From contig NZ_AZCR01000002.1 in NCBI RefSeq assembly GCF_001433875.1, positions 1,405-37,535 of the forward strand: a DNA stretch of 36,131 bases, written 5' to 3'. The DNA comes from Lactobacillus delbrueckii subsp. delbrueckii DSM 20074 = JCM 1012. Lineage in GTDB: Bacteria > Bacillota > Bacilli > Lactobacillales > Lactobacillaceae. Positions within the stretch are counted from its first letter, which is position 1, and the number at the start of each line of letters is the position of its first letter. The notes below the pieces were generated by a model that saw nothing but the letters and a program-made list of their open reading frames with translations, was not told the origin of the DNA and ran no database searches. The position numbers and the translations under genes are program-made. Positions 1-8,198 of this stretch are shown one piece after another.

Positions 1-26
1 CTGCACGCGCGTGCAGGCCTTTTTGG
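1..26 (+). terminator. Probable rho-independent terminator of a gene left of the window
   Basis: Bases 1-16 form a perfect 16-base palindrome (CTGCACGCGCGTGCAG), followed by GGCC and a T-run. This is the pattern of an intrinsic terminator read on the plus strand. The left arm may extend beyond the window edge, so the full stem cannot be judged. It could also stop transcription of the minus-strand permease coming from the right. Confidence 0.5.
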
Positions 27-66
27 TTTGAAAATATTGTATATTGTTTTTTAGCCGTTATTGCCT

Positions 67-1698
67 TTACTTGCAGGCTTTTGCCCCTTTTGGCAGGCGG
101 CGGCCAATCAGCCAGACAGCCAAGAGGGCAATGACTGATTCAATGACAATGTAGAGGGCCCGCAGCTTGATAGTGGTCCCGCCCAGCCAGACATTGAAGA
201 CTATTGAGCCCAAAACCAGGGCAATCATCCAGGTCCATTGCTGCTTGTCAAAGGCCAGGCCGTATTCTTCTTCTCTTCTGCGGATGCCTGGGAAGATCCC
301 GCCCAGGCCGATCAAGACCAGGCAGGCCACGATGTTGATGGAGAGTTCATACCACCAAACCCAGCTGCCTTCCTTGACGTCTTGCGGCATGAAGCCTAAG
401 ACCGTAGCGACAGCCGTGACGGCCAGGAGGGCAAAGCCGACCCACCAGGCGAAGGTGTCGTTTTTAATGTAGCGGTAAACTGACGGGTACTTGGAGGAGT
501 TTTTGCCTCGGACCTTCATGAAGGAGTAGAAAATCCAGCAGGTAACGGCCGGAGAGATGATCCCGTTCAAGTTCAAAAGCCAGTTGAAGATGTCGTTCAT
601 GTCTGGCAGGAAAATCCCCAGAACCATGATGAAGCCGCTCAAAAAGACAGTCAGAGTGTAGCCGTTGATCGGCAGGCCGTCCTTGTTGGTCTTCTTGAGG
701 AACTTTGGCATGTACTTGTCCCCGGTGTCGGAGATCAGCATTCTGGTCATGGCGTCCAAAAGGACGGACAAGAGGGCCACATTGTAGAAGAAGGAGGCCC
801 AGGCGTAGATGTAGACAAAGAGCTTGCCTACGCCGAATTGCTTGCCCATGGCGCCGAAGACGTAGTATTCACCGTTCATCTTCAAGTCGTTTGGCATGTG
901 GTTGGCATCGATGTAGATGCCCAGGGCAATTGAGCCGAAGATGGTCAAAAAGCAGGTCATGAGGGCCAGGGCGATCATGGCCTTAGGGAATTCCCGCTTG
1001 GGGTCCTTCATCCGGGTCACGTATGGGGCGACCAGCTCAGACCCGTTGACGGCATAGATCAGCATTCCCACGGTTGAGAAGTATTTAAGGTCAAACTTGG
1101 GGATGATGGTCTTCCAGGTAAATGGCGTCGCGGTCTTGCCGCCGGACTTGGCCAGGCCGGAAAAGGCCAGAAGCACGAAGAGGATGGTCATGATGAACAT
1201 GGCCCAGCCCCCGATGTTGGACAAGACTTCCATTGATTTGGAGAATTTGTGTTCCAGCAGGGTCAAAAGGATAAAAATGACAAAGGTGATGGCCGTAAAC
1301 ATGGACGTTGAGAGGAATTTCGGGTTCTCAAACTCGTCAGTTCCAGTCACCCCCCAGCCAACGTCAACCAAGAGGCAGTTGGCCGTGTCGACCACGTAAG
1401 GAATCGAAGCGGCCCAGTAGGTCCAGGCCGTGAAGTAGCCTAAAAATTCACCGTCAGTGGCTCTGACCCAAGAGGAGAGTCCGCCACCTTCATGGTTGAA
1501 AACTGAACCTAAGTGGCCAACGATCAAAGCGTAAGGAACCACGTAAAGGAACATCATCAAAACCCAGGAGGTGATGACCGCCATCCCTTGGTTTTGGAAG
1601 TTGTACATGATGTCTTCCAGCCCGATGACCGTGACAAAGGCCATCATGGCTAAAGTTTGCCAGGAAATATAATTTCCCTTTTTATCTAATTCGTCCAT
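67..1698 (-). CDS. APC-superfamily amino acid permease
   Basis: A 543-residue, very hydrophobic protein with about 12 predicted membrane segments, the usual size and layout of APC-superfamily amino acid transporters. The N-terminal part has a conserved-looking first helix pair and a Gly-rich stretch after it (HEGGGLSSW, near residue 70), typical of the family's cytoplasmic loop. By family knowledge it would move an amino acid by proton symport or by antiport; the glutamate/GABA-antiporter-like branch is the closest resemblance I recognise. The substrate cannot be read from sequence. A strong ribosome binding site (AGGAAGG) lies just upstream of the ATG on the minus strand. It is monocistronic, divergent from msrA, with a 259-base gap between them. 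Confidence 0.85.
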   Translation of the reverse strand: MDELDKKGNYISWQTLAMMAFVTVIGLEDIMYNFQNQGMAVITSWVLMMFLYVVPYALIVGHLGSVFNHEGGGLSSWVRATDGEFLGYFTAWTYWAASIPYVVDTANCLLVDVGWGVTGTDEFENPKFLSTSMFTAITFVIFILLTLLEHKFSKSMEVLSNIGGWAMFIMTILFVLLAFSGLAKSGGKTATPFTWKTIIPKFDLKYFSTVGMLIYAVNGSELVAPYVTRMKDPKREFPKAMIALALMTCFLTIFGSIALGIYIDANHMPNDLKMNGEYYVFGAMGKQFGVGKLFVYIYAWASFFYNVALLSVLLDAMTRMLISDTGDKYMPKFLKKTNKDGLPINGYTLTVFLSGFIMVLGIFLPDMNDIFNWLLNLNGIISPAVTCWIFYSFMKVRGKNSSKYPSVYRYIKNDTFAWWVGFALLAVTAVATVLGFMPQDVKEGSWVWWYELSINIVACLVLIGLGGIFPGIRRREEEYGLAFDKQQWTWMIALVLGSIVFNVWLGGTTIKLRALYIVIESVIALLAVWLIGRRLPKGAKACK

Positions 1699-1919
1699 AA
1701 AAAATCCTTCCTGTTAAACAAAGTGTACTAACAAGAAACCAGGCCCGGGGACTTGTTTAGCGATACCATTTCCATCTCCAATCTAGCAATTATTAAGTTT
1801 TTTTAAAGCAAAATCTATTTTACAGTGCTTATAAGGAGAAAAAAAGCCTTTTAACCATGATAGCGGTTCCTGGGCGAATATTTTCTGAGCAGAAGATTTC
1901 CTATCTTTTTTCTTTGGAG

Positions 1920-1925
1920 TACAAT
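1920..1925 (+). promoter_or_regulatory. Candidate -10 box for msrA
   Basis: TACAAT lies 32 bases before the msrA start codon. The -35 region 17 bases upstream (TTTCCT) is a poor match, so only the -10 is supported. The remaining divergent region (1699-1919) holds the upstream signals of the permease, which I could not resolve. Confidence 0.4.
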
Positions 1926-1957
1926 GAAAGACAAGTTAAATTTGACGAGGTGATTTT

Positions 1958-2485
1958 ATGGAGAAAAAATTAGACAGCGCGATTTTCGCGGGCGGCTGCT
2001 TCTGGTGCATGGTGGCCCCTTTTGATACTTTGCCAGGTATTGAGAGCGTCACGGCGGGCTACACGGGCGGGCACGTGCCTAATCCGACTTATGAACAAGT
2101 CTGCAGCCATACGACTGGCCACACGGAGGCGGTCAAGATCGTCTTTGACCCGGACCTCATGTCTTATGAGGACTTGCTAGGCTACTACTGGCAGGTAACG
2201 GACCCGACTGACGCCAGCGGCCAGTTCCAGGACCGGGGGGACAACTACCGGCCGGTGATTTTTTACAATTCACCAGAGCAGAAGGCAGCAGCGGAAAAGT
2301 CCAAGCAGGAACTGGTGGAAAGCGGCCGCTTTGATGATCCGATCGTGACCAAGATCGAACCGGCAGCGCCTTTTTACGCGGCTGAAGACTACCACCAGCA
2401 GTTCTATTTAAAGCATCCAGACCGCTACGCGGCTGAAGAAGCCGGCGGCCGGGCCCAGTTTATCAAGGAGCACTGGGGCAAGTAG
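1958..2485 (+). CDS. msrA: Peptide methionine sulfoxide reductase MsrA
   Basis: This enzyme reduces the S-diastereomer of methionine sulfoxide in proteins and free methionine, using thioredoxin; it is a cytoplasmic oxidative-damage repair enzyme. The 175-residue length is normal. The catalytic GCFWC motif sits at residues 13-17, with Cys14 as the expected nucleophile, followed by the family's GYTGG and GHTEAV blocks. The ATG is preceded by GAGGTG at a good distance. It is followed after 15 bases by the patatin-like gene on the same strand, so the two are probably co-transcribed. No msrB fusion or neighbour is present. Confidence 0.97.
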   Translation: MEKKLDSAIFAGGCFWCMVAPFDTLPGIESVTAGYTGGHVPNPTYEQVCSHTTGHTEAVKIVFDPDLMSYEDLLGYYWQVTDPTDASGQFQDRGDNYRPVIFYNSPEQKAAAEKSKQELVESGRFDDPIVTKIEPAAPFYAAEDYHQQFYLKHPDRYAAEEAGGRAQFIKEHWGK

Positions 2486-2500
2486 GCATAAGGGGATGGC

Positions 2501-3349
2501 ATGAAGAAGGGTTTAGTGATGGAGGGCGGCGCCATGCGTGGCCTGTACACGGCCGGGGTGACGGACGTCCTCATGAAACATGGGATCAAGTTTGACGGGG
2601 CAGTTGGCGTTTCAGCCGGAGTGACCTTTGGCTGCAACTACAAGTCCCTGCAGCCTGGGAGAGTTTTACGCTATAACCTCCGCTATGGCAGCCGGCCCCA
2701 GTTTAAGAGTTGGCGGTCCTGGCTCAAAACCGGGGATCTCTACGGGGCGGACTTTTGCTACTATACCCTACCGGAAGTACTGGATCCTTTTGACACCGCG
2801 GCTTTTGCCAGAAACCCTATGGACTTCTGGTGCGTGGCAACGGATGTGGAGACGGCCCAGCCGGCCTACCACAAATTGACTACCGGCAAGGGGCGGGACG
2901 TGGCCTGGATCCGGGCTTCAGCCTCGATTCCCGTTTTCGCCCGGCCGGTTAAAATCGGGGGCCACGCATACTGGGACGGGGGCGTCAGCGACTCCATACC
3001 GGTCCGTTTTCTTCTGGACAAGGGCTATGACAAGGCAGTGGTCATTTTGACCCAGCCGGCTGGCTATCAAAAAGAACCATCGCGTTTGCAGCCAGTCGTT
3101 GACCGGATCTTGAAAAAGTACCCGGCTGTCGTGGCGCGCCTAAGGCAGCATCATGTGGAATATAATGCCTGCCTGGCTTATATCGCCAAAGAGGAAGCAG
3201 CCGGCCGCCTCTTTGTCTTCCGGCCCAGCCAGGACATCGGCGTCAGCGCCATGGAGAAGGATCCCAACCGCCTTAAGGCGGTCTACCGAGTCGGCGTGAG
3301 GGATGCCAAGCGGCAATTGGCGGCCTTGAAGGAATTTTTACAAGATTAA
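2501..3349 (+). CDS. Patatin-like phospholipase family protein
   Basis: A 282-residue patatin-fold hydrolase of the bacterial RssA/YjjU type, expected to be a cytoplasmic or membrane-associated lipid acyl hydrolase. The Gly-rich oxyanion motif GGAMRG is at residues 9-14, the nucleophile elbow GVSAG at 36-40 (Ser38), and the dyad aspartate in the DGG motif at about residue 159. All catalytic elements are present, so the enzyme looks intact; the natural substrate is unknown. Its start (ATG, with AAGGGGATGG upstream) is 15 bases after msrA, suggesting one operon. A strong bidirectional terminator follows. Confidence 0.88.
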   Translation: MKKGLVMEGGAMRGLYTAGVTDVLMKHGIKFDGAVGVSAGVTFGCNYKSLQPGRVLRYNLRYGSRPQFKSWRSWLKTGDLYGADFCYYTLPEVLDPFDTAAFARNPMDFWCVATDVETAQPAYHKLTTGKGRDVAWIRASASIPVFARPVKIGGHAYWDGGVSDSIPVRFLLDKGYDKAVVILTQPAGYQKEPSRLQPVVDRILKKYPAVVARLRQHHVEYNACLAYIAKEEAAGRLFVFRPSQDIGVSAMEKDPNRLKAVYRVGVRDAKRQLAALKEFLQD

Positions 3350-3353
3350 GCAC

Positions 3354-3393
3354 AAAAAACGGTGACTGAGCTAAGGCTCAACCACCGTTTTAA
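3354..3393. terminator. Bidirectional intrinsic terminator
   Basis: Inverted repeat with arms AAAACGGTG and CACCGTTTT enclosing an inner TGAGC/GCTCA stem. A-rich and T-rich flanks let it serve both the patatin-like gene (plus) and the convergent metal-binding lipoprotein gene (minus). Confidence 0.85.
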
Positions 3394-3434
3394 TTTGCAC
3401 TTGTTAAGTGCTTTTTCTTTATTCTCTTTTTCTT

Positions 3435-4316
3435 TTAGTCGCCGAACTTAGCCAGCTTCTGGTAGTTGGCCAGCATCCAGTCGGCATAACTGACCTTGTT
3501 TGGCATGGTTTCGCGGACTTCCACGATCGGGATGCCTTGCTTCTTGGCCTTCTTGACGAAGGACTTGACCGTGTCGGAGCTGGCCTGGGTGTTGTTGACG
3601 AAGAAGGAGATCTGCTTTTTCTTGATGGCTTCATTCATCCGGGCGATCACGGCCGCGCTCGGGTCGGTTTCCTTTTCAGTGGCTTCTTCAAAGTTCTTGT
3701 TGCCGATCTTGAAGCCGGTCCGCTCTAAAGCGTAGTCAAAAACCGGCTCGCTGACGAAGACCGGCTTGGCCTTGCTGCCCTTGATTCCGTCAGCAACTTT
3801 TTTGATCTTGGCGATCTTCTGCAAATACTTCTTGCCCTGGGCCTGGTAGTAGCTGGCGTGCTTTTTGTCAAGCTTGCTGAGCTTCTTGACCAGATAGGCG
3901 ACGTACTTTTTCGGCATATTTAAGTTGTACCAGATGTGGGGGTTGGCGCTGGAATCCAGCTGCATCAAGTCTTCCCCGACCTTGACGGCTTTCTTGCCAT
4001 TAGAGGCGGCCAGCTTGTCCATCCAGCTGTCATAGCCCATCCCGTTGGCAACGATGATGTCAGCGCCAGTCACCGTCTTGGCCGCATTGGTCGTCGGCTC
4101 ATAGTCATGGGGGTGAGAGTTGCCGTTGGTGATCAAGGCGGTAGCCTTACCATACTTGCCGACGATATTTTGCGCGATGTTGGCGTAAATGTTGGTCGAA
4201 GTTACAATCTTGATCTGGCTCTTGGAACTTTGTTCATCCTTGGCGCAGCCGGCTAAAAAGAGAGTGGTCAAAAGCAAAATTGGCCAGATAATTAACTGTC
4301 TGTGTGTTTTCTTCAT
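3435..4316 (-). CDS. Metal (Zn/Mn) ABC transporter substrate-binding lipoprotein
   Basis: A member of the ZnuA/PsaA cluster A-I solute-binding family that captures Zn(II) or Mn(II) outside the membrane. I use the ATG at 4316 (AAAGGAAAA ribosome binding site) rather than an upstream TTG at 4331; this gives 293 residues. The N-terminus is a lipoprotein signal with lipobox LAGC (Cys24). Expected metal ligands are visible: His in HPHDYEPT, His in NPHIWYN, Glu in VSEPVF, and Glu in VRETMP where many homologues have Asp. The His-rich loop typical of high-affinity zinc ZnuA is absent. No permease or ATPase gene is adjacent, so it is an orphan that must share a transporter encoded elsewhere. Zinc versus manganese cannot be decided. 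Confidence 0.9.
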   Translation of the reverse strand: MKKTHRQLIIWPILLLTTLFLAGCAKDEQSSKSQIKIVTSTNIYANIAQNIVGKYGKATALITNGNSHPHDYEPTTNAAKTVTGADIIVANGMGYDSWMDKLAASNGKKAVKVGEDLMQLDSSANPHIWYNLNMPKKYVAYLVKKLSKLDKKHASYYQAQGKKYLQKIAKIKKVADGIKGSKAKPVFVSEPVFDYALERTGFKIGNKNFEEATEKETDPSAAVIARMNEAIKKKQISFFVNNTQASSDTVKSFVKKAKKQGIPIVEVRETMPNKVSYADWMLANYQKLAKFGD

Positions 4317-4406
4317 GTCTTTTCCTTTCAAGATCTACAGCTTGCCTGCAAATCATATTAGAATACGGGAAAAATAGCCAAAAGTCAATAAGAATGACGA
4401 AAATAA

Positions 4407-4415
4407 TGGTAAAAT
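4407..4415 (+). promoter_or_regulatory. Extended -10 promoter directly before the vanZ-like gene
   Basis: TGGTAAAAT matches the extended -10 pattern (TG-N-TAAAAT). Its last base is only 7 bases before the ATG at 4423, so transcription would start at or next to the start codon. No clear -35 box is visible. Confidence 0.45.
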
Positions 4416-4422
4416 AAACTAC

Positions 4423-4944
4423 ATGAATGATTTTAAGTTTAGCAAAAGAGAAAAGATTTACCTCCTCCTGGCTCTGGCTGTCTTGGTCATGCTCTTCATC
4501 TCAAGCTCGATGACCTACCATGAGCAGAAGATGAAGGCCGGTTTTATCCATACCTACCTGGGCTGGCTGGAAGATTTAATCCACCGGCTCAATATCTATT
4601 ACGGCGGGGTCTGGCACAATGTCAAGACTGACGGGTCAGCTGGCTTCACCCAGTTCGTGGTCCGGAAACTGGCCCACTTTACCAGCTACTTCTTCTATGG
4701 CCTTTTTGCCTATTTGGGCTTAAGAAGAGATTTCGTTATCAAATGGACCGGCCCCCTCTTTGTCTGGGCCAGTGCCTTTGCCTTCGCGGCCATGGATGAG
4801 TTCCACCAGTTCCTGACCGGGGACCGGACCCCCAGCGTGCATGACGTGATGCTGGATGCAAGCGGGGCCTTGCTGGCCATTGTTTTGGCGGTGATTTTTT
4901 ATCAAGTCAAGCAGGGCAGGGAGCGAAAAAAGTCGGCCATTTAG
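4423..4944 (+). CDS. VanZ-like family membrane protein
   Basis: A 173-residue integral membrane protein of the VanZ-like family. One membrane segment lies near residues 12-28, and more follow in the second half. Family signatures are RKLAHFTSYFFYG in the middle and DEFHQFLTGDRTPSVHD, followed by a glycine/alanine-rich last helix. VanZ of the vancomycin cluster gives low-level teicoplanin resistance, but most homologues have no assigned role; resistance should not be inferred. No Shine-Dalgarno sequence precedes the ATG, and a -10-like box ends 7 bases upstream, which would suit a leaderless mRNA. A second VanZ-like gene lies at 17595-18221. Confidence 0.85.
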   Translation: MNDFKFSKREKIYLLLALAVLVMLFISSSMTYHEQKMKAGFIHTYLGWLEDLIHRLNIYYGGVWHNVKTDGSAGFTQFVVRKLAHFTSYFFYGLFAYLGLRRDFVIKWTGPLFVWASAFAFAAMDEFHQFLTGDRTPSVHDVMLDASGALLAIVLAVIFYQVKQGRERKKSAI

Positions 4945-4956
4945 GGGCTGAAACCG

Positions 4957-4985
4957 TTGAATTTCTGCCCTTCCTGAGTTATTAT
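4957..4985 (+). promoter_or_regulatory. Promoter of yebC
   Basis: TTGAAT at 4957-4962 and TATTAT at 4980-4985 are separated by exactly 17 bases and lie 42 bases upstream of the yebC ATG. This is a good sigma-A-type arrangement. Confidence 0.6.
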
Positions 4986-5026
4986 AAAAAAGTTGATTAT
5001 ATTAATTACAGAAAGAAGGATCCTAA

Positions 5027-5758
5027 ATGTCAGGACATTCAAAATGGCACAATATTCAAGGCCGCAAGAATGCGCAAGACGCTAAGAGAGGGAAGGTTTT
5101 CCAAAAGCTCTCCCGTGAAATTTACATGGCTGCAAAGAGTGGTGGTCCTGACCCTTCAGGTAATCCAAGATTGCGTTTGGTCATGGACAAGGCACGGGCT
5201 GCCAACATGCCAAAGGACAACATCCAACGGGCCATCAAGAAGGCTGAAGGCAACTCAGACGAACACTACGATGAAGTAACTTACGAAGGTTACGCACCGG
5301 GTGGTGTTGCCATCCTGGTTGAAGCCTTGACTGACAACAAGAACCGGACTGCCTCATCCGTACGCGTGGCCTTCACCCGCAACGGCGGCAGCCTTGGTGC
5401 TACTGGGTCAGTTGCCTACATGTTCGACCGCAAGGGCTACATTGTAATCGACCGGTCAACTACTGACGCGGATGAAGACCAAATGCTGATGGACGTCATG
5501 GAAGCCGGCGGCGACGACTTGCAAACCAGCGACGACGCTTACGAAATCTACACTGATGCCAAGAGCTTCACTGCTGTCCGCGATGCTTTGGAAAAGGCCG
5601 GCTACCAGCTGGCAGTTTCTGAACTGACTATGGTGCCGCAAAACACCACTCCAGTTCCAGCAGACAAGAAGGAACAATTCGAAAAGCTGGTTGACGCTTT
5701 GGAAGACGACGATGACGTTTCCAACGTTTACACCGCTGCAGCTGACGAAGAAGAATAA
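5027..5758 (+). CDS. yebC: YebC/PmpR-family regulatory protein
   Basis: A 243-residue cytoplasmic protein of the YebC/PmpR family, normal length. It starts with the invariant [18 protein letters not shown] block, followed by the KLSREI and NPRLR segments typical of domain 1, and has an acidic C-terminal tail. Family members have been described as transcription regulators and, for some homologues, as ribosome-associated factors that help translate difficult proline stretches; which applies here is not known. The AAGGAT ribosome binding site and its own promoter support independent expression. Its glutamine codons are mainly CAA, as in highly expressed genes of this window, unlike the neighbouring comG genes. 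Confidence 0.95.
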   Translation: MSGHSKWHNIQGRKNAQDAKRGKVFQKLSREIYMAAKSGGPDPSGNPRLRLVMDKARAANMPKDNIQRAIKKAEGNSDEHYDEVTYEGYAPGGVAILVEALTDNKNRTASSVRVAFTRNGGSLGATGSVAYMFDRKGYIVIDRSTTDADEDQMLMDVMEAGGDDLQTSDDAYEIYTDAKSFTAVRDALEKAGYQLAVSELTMVPQNTTPVPADKKEQFEKLVDALEDDDDVSNVYTAAADEEE

Positions 5759-5780
5759 TTAAGCTGTAAATAAACTATAC

Positions 5781-5815
5781 AAAACGCGACTTTCTGTGGA
5801 AAGCCGCGTTTTTTT
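5781..5815 (+). terminator. Intrinsic terminator of yebC
   Basis: Arms AAACGCG-A-CTTTC and GAAAG-C-CGCGTTT with a TGTG loop, followed by seven Ts. It separates yebC from the comG operon. Confidence 0.9.
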
Positions 5816-5917
5816 ATGCTCTTTTACGATTTTTTGGAAAAATTTTGCCTTCTCAGAAAAAAATCGCCACTTTTGGCGTACTAGTAAGTGGAGGAGGAAA
5901 AAAGAAAGGAGGACCTT

Positions 5918-6883
5918 GTGGAAGTTGCAGACAAAGCCCGGCAAATGCTGGAAGAAGCAGTTAGGATTCGGGCCAGTGACATCTTTTTTCTGCCGAAAAA
6001 GGGCAGCTATAAACTTCGTCTGCGGGCCGGGGATCTGGAGGAAAGGCCGTCCCTGACCCGGGAGGCGGGAAATGAACTGATCAACTGGTTTAAGTACCAA
6101 GCTGAAATGGATATTGCCGAACACCGCCGCCCCCAGGTCGGCAGCATGGCTGTCAATTTGGCGGGGCAGGACTACTGGCTCCGACTCTCCAGCGTGGGTG
6201 ATTACCGGGGGGAGGACTCATTGGTCATCCGGATCATCTATGCTTTGGGGGAGAGCCGGTACTTTTTCCCGGACCAGTTCAGGGACCTGGTGGACCTTTG
6301 CTGGCTGCGGGGGATGATCGTGACCAGCGGGCCTACTGGGTCGGGTAAGACCACGACCATGTATGAACTGGCCAGAAAGCTCAGCCAGACGAAAATGGTG
6401 ATGACGATTGAAGACCCGGTGGAAGTATATGAGGAGAGTTTTTTTCAAGCCCAAGTCAATGCCGGGGCCGGGATCAGCTATGCCAGCCTTTTAAAGGCGG
6501 CTCTTCGTCACCGGCCGGATGTCTTGATCATCGGTGGTGATGAAGAGACGGCCCATTTAGCGGTTGACGCGGCATTAAGCGGCCACCTGGTTTTAGCCAC
6601 AGTGCATGCCAAAAGTACCTACCAAACCATTTCCCGCCTGGAGAGCCTGGGGGTTAAAAATAATGAACTGGTCAACTGCTTGACGGCGGTTTCCTACCAG
6701 CGCCTGCTGCCAGGGGAAAAGGGGCCAGCCTGCCTGCTGGACTTGGCCAGCCGGGAGGACTTGCTGGCGGCTCTGGGGCAATCCTTCAGAGGAAATTTCG
6801 CGGCTTGGGAGGAAAACTTAAGCAGGCTGGTGGAGAAAGGAGAGATAAGCGCGGATGTGGCAAGGCAATATAAAGGCGGCTAA
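5918..6883 (+). CDS. comGA: Competence pseudopilus ATPase ComGA, Walker B motif altered
   Basis: Secretion/assembly ATPase of the GspE/PilB family that powers the competence pseudopilus on the inner face of the membrane. I choose the GTG at 5918, behind AGAAAGGAGG, over the open frame beginning at 5888; this gives 321 residues. Walker A is intact (GPTGSGKT, residues 138-145), the Asp-box region TIEDPVE is present, and a histidine is kept in LATVHA. Where the family has GEIRD, this protein reads IIGGDEET (from residue 204). The DNA (GGTGGTGAT) is what a 6-base in-frame loss from GGT-GAA-ATT-CGT-GAT would leave. The Walker B glutamate is therefore missing and activity is doubtful. It is first of seven genes and overlaps comGB by 29 bases. 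Confidence 0.93.
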   Translation: MEVADKARQMLEEAVRIRASDIFFLPKKGSYKLRLRAGDLEERPSLTREAGNELINWFKYQAEMDIAEHRRPQVGSMAVNLAGQDYWLRLSSVGDYRGEDSLVIRIIYALGESRYFFPDQFRDLVDLCWLRGMIVTSGPTGSGKTTTMYELARKLSQTKMVMTIEDPVEVYEESFFQAQVNAGAGISYASLLKAALRHRPDVLIIGGDEETAHLAVDAALSGHLVLATVHAKSTYQTISRLESLGVKNNELVNCLTAVSYQRLLPGEKGPACLLDLASREDLLAALGQSFRGNFAAWEENLSRLVEKGEISADVARQYKGG

Positions 6884-7853
6884 GCTGAAGCAGAGTGAGC
6901 AGGTGGAGCTCTTGGCCTTTTTGGCCAACTGTTTAAAAAACGGCTTTTCCTTGACCAAGAGCTTGCAGCTCTTGCCCCTGCTTTGGCCCCAGCGGAAAAA
7001 GCAGCTGGCCCGGCTGGATGAAAAAATGCGGCAGGGAGAAGAACTGAGTCAGCTTTTGGCGGGCCTGGGCTTTAACAAGACGACGGTGACGCAGTTGGAC
7101 ATGGCACTTAGCCAAGGGCGGCTAGATGAATCCCTGGCCCAGCTGGCCCTTTTGGGGCGGATGAAGAATGAACAGGTCAAGAAGCTGGAGGGGGAACTGG
7201 CCTACCCGATCGTTTTGGCAGGGATGATGACCTTGATTTTGATCTTTATGCAGAACTTTTTGTCGGTAGAATTTGCTGGCAGTTCCGCTAAGCAGGGGGA
7301 CCTGCTCTTGCTGATTTTAGTCTTTTTGCTGGTTTTGGTCATCATGTTAGTCGTTATCGCGGCAGCTTACATGAAGAAGCAGGACTACCAGTCTTTTAAA
7401 AAGCTCCTGGCTTGGCCGGTTTTCGGGCCAGTGGTGGCCTTGTATGGCCAGTATTTGATCTCTTATGACCTGGGCATGCTTTTGGCCAGCGGCTTTTCCC
7501 TGCAGCAGATGTGTGACTTTGCCTGCCGGCAGGCGCCGGGGTCACTGCAAGAAGAAGTGGGCCGGCGGGCAAGAGACGCGATCCTACGGGGCAAGAAAGT
7601 GGAAGAGGTTATCCAGAAGGAGCCATTTTTGAGCCAGGACCTCTTGATGCTGCTGCAGGCGGGCAGTGAACGGGAGGAACTGAGCCGGCAGTGCCTGCTT
7701 TTGTCCCGGCTTTTGTTCAACTGCCTGCGCCAGAAGCTGTCCAAGCTAATTGTCAACGTGCAGCCGGTCTGCTTTATCTTGATCGGCCTGTGCATTATTG
7801 GAATGTATTTAAAGCTGCTTTTGCCAATTTACGACAGCATGCAGCAGCTTTAG
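6855..7853 (+). CDS. comGB: Competence pseudopilus platform protein ComGB
   Basis: Polytopic inner-membrane protein of the GspF/PilC family that couples the ComGA ATPase to pseudopilin assembly. It has 332 residues, with two repeated GspF-type cytoplasmic domains and three visible hydrophobic segments, near residues 117-140, 149-172 and the C-terminus. The ATG at 6855 lies inside the end of comGA (29-base overlap) behind AAAGGAGA, so translation is probably coupled. Glutamine is encoded by CAG 26 times and CAA 3 times, the opposite of pgi. No internal stop or frameshift is seen. Confidence 0.93.
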   Translation: MWQGNIKAAKLKQSEQVELLAFLANCLKNGFSLTKSLQLLPLLWPQRKKQLARLDEKMRQGEELSQLLAGLGFNKTTVTQLDMALSQGRLDESLAQLALLGRMKNEQVKKLEGELAYPIVLAGMMTLILIFMQNFLSVEFAGSSAKQGDLLLLILVFLLVLVIMLVVIAAAYMKKQDYQSFKKLLAWPVFGPVVALYGQYLISYDLGMLLASGFSLQQMCDFACRQAPGSLQEEVGRRARDAILRGKKVEEVIQKEPFLSQDLLMLLQAGSEREELSRQCLLLSRLLFNCLRQKLSKLIVNVQPVCFILIGLCIIGMYLKLLLPIYDSMQQL

Positions 7854-7874
7854 ATTTGCGGAGGAAAAAAGGAA

Positions 7875-8198
7875 ATGAAGCATTTAAGACGGTTCTGGCC
7901 AAAGCGCCAGCGGGCTTTTACTTTAATTGAAATGGTGATCGTGGTGGCAATTATCGCGACTTTGGTTCTTTTGATCTCGCCAAATTTGTTGGCCCAAAAG
8001 GACCATGCCGATAAGCGGACTAACGATGCTTTTACCACGACCATTCAGACCCAGGTGGAGCTATATGAAGAAAATACGGGCAAGAAGCCGGCCTCTTTCC
8101 AGGAAATGGTGGATGCCCACTATTTGACGCAAAAGCAGGAGAAGCAGGCTGAGGATAAGAAGCTGGCAATCGGTGACTTCGCCAAGGGCGGAGAATGA
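7875..8198 (+). CDS. comGC: Major competence pseudopilin ComGC
   Basis: A 107-residue type IV-like prepilin and the expected main subunit of the competence pseudopilus. A short basic leader (KRQRA) is followed by the N-methylation/cleavage motif with FTLIE, and then by a hydrophobic helix. Cleavage by a prepilin peptidase (ComC, not in this window) is expected between Ala and Phe, leaving Glu5 of the mature protein. GGAGGAAAAAAGG precedes the ATG. The gene overlaps comGD by 4 bases (ATGA). Confidence 0.93.
   Translation: MKHLRRFWPKRQRAFTLIEMVIVVAIIATLVLLISPNLLAQKDHADKRTNDAFTTTIQTQVELYEENTGKKPASFQEMVDAHYLTQKQEKQAEDKKLAIGDFAKGGE

Noticed and set aside
4423-4944. Glycopeptide resistance gene
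   Set aside because: VanZ-like family membership alone does not imply resistance; no vanHAX-type genes are nearby.
5816-5917. ComK-like AAAA-N-TTTT boxes or a competence sigma-factor site upstream of comGA
   Set aside because: The region is A/T-rich by itself and no clear copy of a known competence box (such as TACGAATA) is present. A small CGCCA/TGGCG repeat at about 5863-5876 is too short to interpret.
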